Source: Xiheibacterium sp038325765 (lineage in GTDB: Bacteria; Myxococcota_A; Polyangia; Nannocystales; Nannocystaceae). From it: a stretch of DNA of 64,000 bases. The notes under the pieces are model-generated. The model was given only the letters and a program-made list of their open reading frames with translations, was not told where the DNA came from and did no database searches. The translations under genes and the position numbers were made by a program. The stretch lies in contig JBBQJI010000022.1 in NCBI GenBank assembly GCA_038325765.1, forward strand, positions 1 through 64,000. The letters run 5' to 3'. Shown here piece after piece: positions 33,291 through 40,298 of the stretch (positions within the stretch are counted from its first letter, which is position 1; every line of letters starts with the position of its first letter).

Positions 33291-35641
33291 CCGACCACGG
33301 CCCAGTCAGCGTTCGCCCGAGCCCGAGCCCGGAGATCCCGGAATCGGCGTGGCGCGTGCCGTTGTTGCGTCACCTCGATCCCCTCGCCCGCGCCAGCCTC
33401 GCGGCGGCGTCCACGATGCGCACCGTGCCCGGCGGCCACGCGCTGTGGCAGGAGGACGATCGCGGCGACTGCATCGCCGTCGTACTCGCCGGCAGCCTCG
33501 AGCTGCGGGGCGTGCGGCGCAACGACGACGCACCCAGTCGCGTGCGCCTGGCAGCGCCGGGCGACACCGTGGGCGAGGAGGCGCTGCTCGGTCTGCCGCG
33601 GCGCACCACCGCCGCTGCGCTCGAGACCACGACCGTGCTCGAGATCCCCGCCGCGTTGTTCCTGCGCGGCTCGGGCCGCAGCCAAGGCGGCAGCGCGCTC
33701 GCGGAGCGCCGCGCGCTCGAGCGCCAGGCGACCGCCGATCTGCTGCGCCAGCAGGCGCTCGGCCAGCGCTTGGGTCCCGACGATCTCGATCTCTTGCTCG
33801 ACTCGGTCGTCTGGGAGCGCTACGAGCGGGGCGCCCGGATCTTCGGGATCGGCGATCCATCGCAGGCGGCGTGGCTGGTGTGCGATGGGTTGGTGCAGCT
33901 GCAGACCGAGGACGACGAGCGCGTGCACGTGCGCGCCTACCTCGCGCGCGGTGACACCTTCGGCGACGAGGAGGCCCTCGCACGGCTGCCGCGGAGCTGT
34001 CACGCCATCGCGCTCGGTGCGGTGTCGGTCCTGCGCGTGCCCTCCGACGTCCTGCGCACCCTCGCCGACCGCAATCCCGGGCTCGTCGCCGACATCTCGC
34101 GCATCGCCACCGTCCGCGCCGACCTCCAGCGCGAGGTCATCGGCGCCGCGTCGGCGCTGAGCACCCAGCACGTGTTCCGTGACCTGTACCGCATGCAGAT
34201 GGCGCGCTCGCTGCTCGTCATCGATCAGGATACCTGCGTGCGCTGTGGTCACTGCGCGTGGACGTGTGCCGCGCTGCACGGCACCAGTCGCCTGGTGCGG
34301 CGCGGCGACAAGGTGGTCACGCGGCTGCCGGTGCTCGGCGAGGCCCCGCGCAGCCTGCTGCTGCCGAACTCGTGCCAGCACTGCGAGAACCCGGCGTGCA
34401 TGATCGACTGCCCGACCGGCGCCATCGGCCGCGATCCCCACGGCGAGGTCTTCGTGCGCGCCGAGCTGTGCACCGGCTGTGGCAACTGTGCCAAGGCCTG
34501 TCCGTGGGACAACATCCGCATCCAGCCGCGGCCGCCCGGCCGCGCCGGCGACAGCGTCGCCATCGCTGCGAAGCGCGGCCTGACGCTGTCGCACGACATC
34601 GCGGTCAAGTGCGACTTGTGCCGCGATCACGATGGACCGGGCTGCGTCACGACGTGTCCTACCGGCGCCATCTTGCGGCTCGATCCGACCCGCGACGTCG
34701 CCGAGGTCGCGCGCGTGCTCGGCATCTCGCCGAGCCCGAACCCGCGCGGCGCGTGGGCTCGGATCGCGACGTCGATCGCGGACGTCGCCCTGCATCTGGT
34801 GCCGGTGTTGCTTCTCGCGTTCGCGATCGCCGGAGGCATGGCCGCGGCCGCGCGGCAGGCTGCCGGCGTCTGGGTGCCCGGCGCCGGTACGGGACTCCTC
34901 GCGGGCATCGTCGCCGCCGTGGCCACCGCGATGCTCGGCCTGCACGTGCTCGTGAAGCGGGTGGTGCGGCTGTGGGTGCGGCCACGCTCGCGCCGCCGCG
35001 CGCTGGCGGGGGTGCAGCAGGGCGCGCCGCGCTCGCGCGTGCGGCCGCTGCTGCGCGTGCACGTGTGGCTGGGCCTCGTCGCGCCCATCGCCGTGCTCGC
35101 CCATGCGGGCGCCCGCATCCCCGACGGTCCCGCCGGCGCCCTGGTCGCCGCGTGGTGGCTCAGCGCGGCGCTCGGTGGTCTCGGCGCCCTCGTCTACGCC
35201 ACCTTGCCGCGGCGGTTGTCGCGGCTCGAGCGCGAGGGGGCGCTGCCCGAGGACCTCCGCCACCGAAGGGCCGAGCTGCTCGATCGGCTGTACCGCGCCG
35301 GGTCCGGCCGCAGCGAACTCGTGCGGGCGATCGCCGCCCGCGTGCTCGTGCCGTACGCCAGAAACCCCCTCGGACCGCTCGCGCTGCTGGCCTCGGGCCG
35401 CACGCTGGCCGAGGAGGAATCCCGTGTGCGCGGCAAGGTGACCGCGATGCTGCAGGGCCGCGGCGCCGAACGACTCGCCGGTGTCGATGAGATCGTTCGG
35501 GTCGTCGTCGAGCTGCGGGCGCTGCCGGTCCGCCGCACCCTCACCGCCGCGCTCCGGGGTTTCCTGCCGCTGCACATCGTGGCGTCGGCGTTGGTGTTCG
35601 CGCTGTTGGCAATCCACATCCTCGTGGCGCTCGGGCGATGA
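33287..35641 (+). CDS. Double cyclic-nucleotide-binding, four-cluster ferredoxin and membrane protein (gene 3 of redox operon)
   Basis: A 784-residue fusion. Two Crp-like cyclic-nucleotide-binding folds (about 25-125 and 165-275; GDTVGEEALLGLPRRTTAAA and GDTFGDEEALARLPRSCHAIA, close to the PGD.FGE...RSA phosphate-binding cassette). Then four Cys groups of a DmsB/HybA-type ferredoxin: CVRCGHCAWTC at 317, CQHCENPACMIDCP at 363, CTGCGNCAKACP at 395 and CDLCRDHDGPGCVTTCP at 442. Then five membrane helices (about 499-522, 531-553, 590-607, 615-640, 758-782) with His residues in LHLVP, GLHVLV, VHVWL, LAHAG, PLHIV and AIHIL that could ligate b-type haem. So a ligand-gated Fe-S electron conduit into a membrane cytochrome is likely. 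Overlaps both neighbours by 4 bases. Confidence 0.9.
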   Translation: MTDHGPVSVRPSPSPEIPESAWRVPLLRHLDPLARASLAAASTMRTVPGGHALWQEDDRGDCIAVVLAGSLELRGVRRNDDAPSRVRLAAPGDTVGEEALLGLPRRTTAAALETTTVLEIPAALFLRGSGRSQGGSALAERRALERQATADLLRQQALGQRLGPDDLDLLLDSVVWERYERGARIFGIGDPSQAAWLVCDGLVQLQTEDDERVHVRAYLARGDTFGDEEALARLPRSCHAIALGAVSVLRVPSDVLRTLADRNPGLVADISRIATVRADLQREVIGAASALSTQHVFRDLYRMQMARSLLVIDQDTCVRCGHCAWTCAALHGTSRLVRRGDKVVTRLPVLGEAPRSLLLPNSCQHCENPACMIDCPTGAIGRDPHGEVFVRAELCTGCGNCAKACPWDNIRIQPRPPGRAGDSVAIAAKRGLTLSHDIAVKCDLCRDHDGPGCVTTCPTGAILRLDPTRDVAEVARVLGISPSPNPRGAWARIATSIADVALHLVPVLLLAFAIAGGMAAAARQAAGVWVPGAGTGLLAGIVAAVATAMLGLHVLVKRVVRLWVRPRSRRRALAGVQQGAPRSRVRPLLRVHVWLGLVAPIAVLAHAGARIPDGPAGALVAAWWLSAALGGLGALVYATLPRRLSRLEREGALPEDLRHRRAELLDRLYRAGSGRSELVRAIAARVLVPYARNPLGPLALLASGRTLAEEESRVRGKVTAMLQGRGAERLAGVDEIVRVVVELRALPVRRTLTAALRGFLPLHIVASALVFALLAIHILVALGR

Positions 35642-37743
35642 CCGAGACTGGACCGCCGCTGTGGTCGTCCGGCGACCGCCGCCCGGTCGGCCGGCGCCGG
35701 ACCGCCGAGCGCGTGAGCGTCGACGGCGACGTCACGCGGTTCGTCGGCGTCGGACTCGGCGCGGCCGCAGCCGTCGTCGCCGCGGTAGTGATGGTGCTGC
35801 TCGGCGCCGATCCGGCCACGCTGCGATCACCGGGCCCGCTCGCGCTGCCGCACCGAGCTGCTGCCCTCGACTGCGCGGCCTGTCACACCGATCCGTCCGC
35901 ACCCGTCGCCACCGCGTGCGTCGGTTGTCACGGCGCACATCCGTCCTCGCGCCCCGGCCACCGGGCCCTCGCGGCCCGCGGTGAGCTGCCGTGCACCCGC
36001 TGCCATCGCATCCACGACGACGAGGGCGGCGTCGCGATCGACGGCGCCACGGTGCTCCGCTTCGGCCCCGGCGCCGAGGTGCCCGTCGCACTGTCGCCAC
36101 CGCCGTCGCTGCCAGCGCCCACGCGGGTGCCGGTGATCCCCCTCGAGGTGTGCACCGCCTGCCACGTCCCGGGCCGCGCCCGCGATCCCATCGCCCGCTG
36201 CCTGCCGGGGGGCATCGCGAGTCACGGCGGCCAGACCCCCACGATGTGCTTCGACGAGCACCGCACCCTGCAGGGCATCACCTTCGGCACCCCGGGCTCG
36301 GCGCGCGAGCGCACCGTGGCCTGGGCGATCGCCCGCCGCGCCGTCGCCGAGGTGCCCATAGCCCCCGCGGCCGGAATCGTGCGCACCCCGTGGTGGATGG
36401 TCGTCAGCGTCGCGCTGGGCGCGGCGATGGCCGGTCTGGGGCTTGGCCGCGTCGTCACCGGTCGTCGCCGGCGACGCGAGCGCAGCCGCATGTACGTGGC
36501 GCCGCCCGAGCGCGTGCGCCTACCCCAGATCGCCGCCTCCACCTGCATCGGCTGCTCGGCCTGCGTCGACGCCTGCCCCTACGACGTGCTCGAGATCCAC
36601 GACTACATCGCCCAGGTCGTCCGCCCCACCGACTGTTGCGGGCTCACCCTGTGCGAGCAAAAGTGCCCCAACGGATCGCTGGTGGTCGCCGACGTGGCGC
36701 CGATGACCGACCGGCTGACCCTCGACGCCGACCTGCAATCGCAGGAGGTGCCGGGGCTGTACGTCGTCGGCGATCTCACCGGGCTGCCGCTCATCCGCAA
36801 CGCGATCAACCAAGGCGCCCATGCCATGCGCGCGGCCGCGGCCGGACTCGCCCGCGGGCGCGCAGCGGGCGATGGCCTGGACGCGGTCATCGTCGGCGCC
36901 GGACCGGCCGGCCTCGCCGCGGCGCTCGAAGCCCAGGTCCATGGGCTGCGGGTGCAGGTCCTCGAGCAGGGCAGCGTGGCCGACAGCATCCGCAGCTTTC
37001 CCCGCGGCAAGCTCGTGTTCGATCAGCCCCTGGGCATGCCGCTGGTCGGCGATCTGTGGCTGCGCGAATCCACCAAGGAGGAGCTGCTCGGGCACTGGTT
37101 GCGGATCGTCCGCCAGCGCGCATTGCCGATCCTCGAGGGCCACCGCGTGACCAGCGTGGTGCGCGAGGGCGACCGCTTCGTCGTCGATGCCGTGGCGGAC
37201 GGTGCCGCGGTGCGAATGGCGGCCCGGCGGGTCATCGTCGCCATCGGCAAACGCGGCACCCCGCGCCGGCTGTCGCTGCCGATCCCCGACGAGGTCGCCT
37301 CGCGCGTGCACTACCACCTCGCCGATGCCCGCTCCCTCGCCGGCCTGCGGGTCGTGGTGGTCGGGCTGGGCGACGTCGCGATGGAGGCCGCGATCGCGCT
37401 GTGCCACCAGCGGGACACCGCGGTCACCATCGTGCATCGGGGCATGGGCTTCGCCCGCGGCAAGGCCCGGAGCGTCGCGGAGCTGCGACGGCTCGTCGAC
37501 GTCGGCCGCATCACCTTGGTCACCGGCGCCCAGATCACCCAGGTCACCGCCGCAGCCCTCGCCGTGCACAGCCCCGAGGGGGACACCTGGTGGCCCTGGG
37601 ACCGCCTCTTGGTGCTGATCGGCAGCCTGCCGCCCTGGGATACCCTGGCAGCCATGGGCATCCGCCGGACCGAGGCGCCAGATCGGCCGGGCGCCTCGGA
37701 CGTTGCAGCCCCTCACCCGTCGTCCCCGGAGCCCGCGCCATGA
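35638..37743 (+). CDS. Transmembrane fusion: four CxxCH haem sites, Fe-S domain and FAD/NAD(P) oxidoreductase (gene 4 of redox operon)
   Basis: A 701-residue protein. First membrane span at about 34-56; exported segment with CAACH 79, CVGCH 94, CTRCH 119 and CTACH 172; second span at about 243-265; then a cytoplasmic part with CIGCSACVDACP at 303-314 and CCGLTLCEQKCP at 333-345 (one to two Fe-S clusters) and a thioredoxin-reductase/YpdA-like flavoprotein: GAGPAGLAAALEA at 420 (FAD) and VVVGLGDVAMEAA near 573 (NAD(P)H). The VPGLYVVGDLTGLPLIRNAINQG segment, normally at the C-terminal end of such flavoproteins, comes before the FAD fingerprint, so the domain is permuted. No CxxC redox pair. The order implies NAD(P)H to FAD to Fe-S to external haems, or the reverse. 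Confidence 0.9.
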   Translation: MTETGPPLWSSGDRRPVGRRRTAERVSVDGDVTRFVGVGLGAAAAVVAAVVMVLLGADPATLRSPGPLALPHRAAALDCAACHTDPSAPVATACVGCHGAHPSSRPGHRALAARGELPCTRCHRIHDDEGGVAIDGATVLRFGPGAEVPVALSPPPSLPAPTRVPVIPLEVCTACHVPGRARDPIARCLPGGIASHGGQTPTMCFDEHRTLQGITFGTPGSARERTVAWAIARRAVAEVPIAPAAGIVRTPWWMVVSVALGAAMAGLGLGRVVTGRRRRRERSRMYVAPPERVRLPQIAASTCIGCSACVDACPYDVLEIHDYIAQVVRPTDCCGLTLCEQKCPNGSLVVADVAPMTDRLTLDADLQSQEVPGLYVVGDLTGLPLIRNAINQGAHAMRAAAAGLARGRAAGDGLDAVIVGAGPAGLAAALEAQVHGLRVQVLEQGSVADSIRSFPRGKLVFDQPLGMPLVGDLWLRESTKEELLGHWLRIVRQRALPILEGHRVTSVVREGDRFVVDAVADGAAVRMAARRVIVAIGKRGTPRRLSLPIPDEVASRVHYHLADARSLAGLRVVVVGLGDVAMEAAIALCHQRDTAVTIVHRGMGFARGKARSVAELRRLVDVGRITLVTGAQITQVTAAALAVHSPEGDTWWPWDRLLVLIGSLPPWDTLAAMGIRRTEAPDRPGASDVAAPHPSSPEPAP

Positions 37744-39278
37744 AGCTCAGCACCGCCCTCGTCCTGTCCGCCCTGGGCATGTCCCTCTCCAGCGTGTCGG
37801 TGTGGGCCCTGGTCCCGGCCTCGGGCCTGGGCACTCCGGGCGGCGCCACGGTGGCCTCCGCATCGTCCGCGTCAGGCCCCGGTGGCGGAGGTCCGGGCGG
37901 CGCGGCGGCCCTCGCCGATCTCATCGGCCTGGCCCAGGCCCCCGCCTCGGAGTTCACGTCGGGCGGCACGCTGATGCTCTCGGGCCGCCTGGGCCACCCC
38001 ACGCTCGCGGCGGGCCGCGACACCGAGACCTTCGTCTTCCTCGACGTGAAGGCGCAGAACGAGGTCGCCACCGGCAGCACCGCGCCGGTGAACCTGGCGA
38101 TCGTCCTCGACCGCTCGGGCTCGATGCAGGGCCAGCGCATGGAGAACGCCCTGGCGGCCGCCTCGGGCATGATCCGACGGCTGCGCGACGGCGATACCGT
38201 CAGCGTCGTCGGCTACAACACCCAGACCCAGGTCTTCTTGCCGCCGACCCGCATGGACGCGGGCAACCGCGACGCGGCGCTCGGGGCCCTGCGCGGCATC
38301 GATGCCCAGGGCAACACGTGCGTGTCGTGCGGCATCGAGACCGCGATGGATCTGCTCGCGAAGGGCGAGGGCGGCGCGGTGCAGCGGATCTTGCTGCTGT
38401 CCGACGGCGAGGCCAACACCGGCGTCCGCGATGTCGACGGGTTCCGTCGCCTCGGTGATCGCGCCCGCGGCATGGAGACCGCCGTCAGCTCGATCGGCGT
38501 GGACGTCGACTACAACGAGCGGGTGCTGTTCGCCCTGTCGCAGTCGTCCAACGGCCGCCACTACTTCGTCGACGACCCCTCGGGCTTGCCGCGGATCTTC
38601 GACGACGAGCTGCAGAGCCTGGTCACCACCGTCGCGGGCAGCGCCACGGTGGAGATCGACGTGGCGCCCGGCGTCACGGTGCAGCAGGTCTTCGATCGCA
38701 GCTTCGAGCAGCGCGGCGACCGGGTGACGGTGCCGTTTGGCGCCTTCGCAGCCGCCGACGAGAAGACCGTGTTGCTCCGTCTGCGCGTGCCCGCGGGCGA
38801 TCCCGGCCGCCGACCGATCGCCGCCGTACGCATGCGCTACCAGGACCTGGCGCTGGGCAAGCCCGGCGAGTGCGAGGGCGAGCTGGTCGCGATGCTCTCG
38901 CGCGACGCGGTCGACATCTCGCCGCTCGATCCGATCGTCGAGACCCGCCTCGCCCGCAGCGAGACCGCGGCGGCGCTGTCCCTCGCCAACGAGCAGTTCG
39001 CCCGCGGTGACGTGCTCGCGGCCAAGGGCACCATCGATAGCAGCCGCGGTCGCATCCGCAGCCGCCGGGACGAGGCCTCGTCCCGCGCCCCTTCGCCGGT
39101 CAAGGCCAAGATCGACGCCGACTTCGAGCAGCAGATCGACGCCTTCGACGAGGCCGCGCAAGGCTTCGGCAGCGCCGCGTCGGCGCCCAACGCCTCGCCG
39201 GCGCAGGCCGCCGAGAGCCGCGAGGGCAAGCGGCAGATCCGATCGAACGCCGACAAGTTCGACGACTTCGGTCTGTGA
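37740..39278 (+). CDS. Exported von Willebrand factor A-domain protein (gene 5 of redox operon)
   Basis: A 512-residue protein with signal peptide (MKLSTALVLSALGMSLSSVS) and Gly/Ser linker. A VIT-less VWA domain follows with MIDAS motif DRSGSM (about residue 123), later Thr/Asp metal ligands in GNTCVSCGIETAMDL and LLLSDGEANTG. The C-terminal 200 residues form a beta domain and a long helical tail. VWA proteins of this type in other bacteria bind partner proteins or metals at the cell envelope and often serve as chaperones of metalloenzymes. Placed last in a haem/Fe-S operon, it could help assemble or tether the cytochrome. TGA of the upstream gene overlaps its ATG. Confidence 0.88.
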   Translation: MKLSTALVLSALGMSLSSVSVWALVPASGLGTPGGATVASASSASGPGGGGPGGAAALADLIGLAQAPASEFTSGGTLMLSGRLGHPTLAAGRDTETFVFLDVKAQNEVATGSTAPVNLAIVLDRSGSMQGQRMENALAAASGMIRRLRDGDTVSVVGYNTQTQVFLPPTRMDAGNRDAALGALRGIDAQGNTCVSCGIETAMDLLAKGEGGAVQRILLLSDGEANTGVRDVDGFRRLGDRARGMETAVSSIGVDVDYNERVLFALSQSSNGRHYFVDDPSGLPRIFDDELQSLVTTVAGSATVEIDVAPGVTVQQVFDRSFEQRGDRVTVPFGAFAAADEKTVLLRLRVPAGDPGRRPIAAVRMRYQDLALGKPGECEGELVAMLSRDAVDISPLDPIVETRLARSETAAALSLANEQFARGDVLAAKGTIDSSRGRIRSRRDEASSRAPSPVKAKIDADFEQQIDAFDEAAQGFGSAASAPNASPAQAAESREGKRQIRSNADKFDDFGL

Positions 39279-39284
39279 GCACGG

Positions 39285-39307
39285 CCGCCGGGCGCGACGC
39301 CCGGCGG
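39285..39307 (+). terminator. GC-rich hairpin after the redox operon
   Basis: A 10-bp perfect stem CCGCCGGGCG/CGCCCGGCGG with a 3-base loop begins 7 bases after the VWA stop. No U-tract follows, so it is a candidate factor-dependent or structural terminator. Confidence 0.5.
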
Positions 39308-39447
39308 TGGGCGCTGCCCCATGGCCGAGGCCGCCCGCGCCGGATTGACCCCCGCGCGTCGCAAAAGCACCGCAGCCCAGTGCCTGTGCCCTGGCACGAC
39401 GATGCGGCGCCCCCGCGGCCGACCGTCGACTACCCTTCGGCACTCGC

Positions 39448-39927
39448 ATGGAACTCGGCGTCGGCAAGGATATCTTCGGGGTGTGTGGCAAGTGTGGCGA
39501 CACCTGGCACGTGATCGTCGCGCTCGAGGGCAACAAGGTCACCAAGGTGCAGTGCAAGTTCTGCAACGGGTACCATCGCTTCAAGCGCTCACCGAACGAT
39601 CCCACCGCGCCCTCGCTGCCGGCCAAGAAGGCGGCGCCGATGCGCACTGCAACGGCGATCAGCAAGAAGCTCGGTGCTGGCGCCAAGAAGCCCGTGCGCA
39701 CCAGCCCCGCCCGCAAGGACGAGCCGCTGATCGAGCCGGACATGGATCTCCCGGTCCGCAGCTACGCGATGAGCGAGACCTACCAGTCCGGTGAGCGCAT
39801 CGAGCACCCCAAGTTCGGTCAGGGCGTCGTCGAGTCGTTCCCGGCCGCCGACAAGATGAACGTGTTCTTCGAGGATGGCCGGCGCACGCTTGCCTTCGCT
39901 CGTCTGCCGTCCGCCGCCTCGGCCTGA
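39448..39927 (+). CDS. Zinc-ribbon protein with C-terminal HPKFG motif
   Basis: A 159-residue cytosolic protein. N-terminal four-Cys zinc ribbon (CGKCGDTWH ... CKFCNGYHRFK), a Lys/Ala/Pro-rich linker of about 60 residues, and a C-terminal 50-residue fold with YQSGERIEHPKFGQGVVESF...KMNVFFEDGRRTLA. The last part is like the small SH3/Tudor-type nucleic-acid or protein binding tail found at the end of UvrD-type helicases and CarD-like proteins (G..I.HPKFG.GVV). The family is common in myxobacteria and I suspect a link to transcription, but no function is known to me. Confidence 0.75.
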   Translation: MELGVGKDIFGVCGKCGDTWHVIVALEGNKVTKVQCKFCNGYHRFKRSPNDPTAPSLPAKKAAPMRTATAISKKLGAGAKKPVRTSPARKDEPLIEPDMDLPVRSYAMSETYQSGERIEHPKFGQGVVESFPAADKMNVFFEDGRRTLAFARLPSAASA

Positions 39928-39970
39928 CCGCGCCGGCCGCGTCCCGGCTCCCCGCCCCGGGCCCCCTTGC

Positions 39971-40297
39971 TCAGCCCTGCTTGGATCCGCCGCGGCACGG
40001 CGGGCTGTCGGGGATCACCTCGCCGCGGGCGGTCCACTCGTCGACCGACCATGCGTGTACCGACAGCGCGTGGATGGCCTTGGGTGCGAGCAGCTCGTCG
40101 AGCGCGGCGTGCACCGCCCGATGCCGGACGAGCGCCGATTTGCCGGCGAACGTCGGTGCCACCACGACCACCTTGTAGTGGGTCTGGCGGCTCGTCTCGG
40201 CGCGGGGACCGTGCATGTGGCTCTCGTCGATGACGTGCAGCACCGCCGGCGAGAGTTGCTCGACGATCAGATCGTGGATGCGTTCGGCCTTGTCCAT
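39971..40297 (-). CDS. bolA: BolA family protein
   Basis: A 108-residue protein with the BolA class II KH-like fold: IHDLIVEQLSPAVLHVIDESHMH, HYKVVVVAPTFAGKSALVRHRAVHAAL, and a final helix LLAPKAIHALSVHAWSVDEW. The invariant His in HALSVHAW and in the ESHMH loop would bind a 2Fe-2S cluster with a monothiol glutaredoxin. Role in Fe-S trafficking fits the Fe-S oxidoreductase gene immediately upstream, whose stop is 1 base from this start. Confidence 0.92.
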   Translation of the reverse strand: MDKAERIHDLIVEQLSPAVLHVIDESHMHGPRAETSRQTHYKVVVVAPTFAGKSALVRHRAVHAALDELLAPKAIHALSVHAWSVDEWTARGEVIPDSPPCRGGSKQG

Positions 40298-40298
40298 G

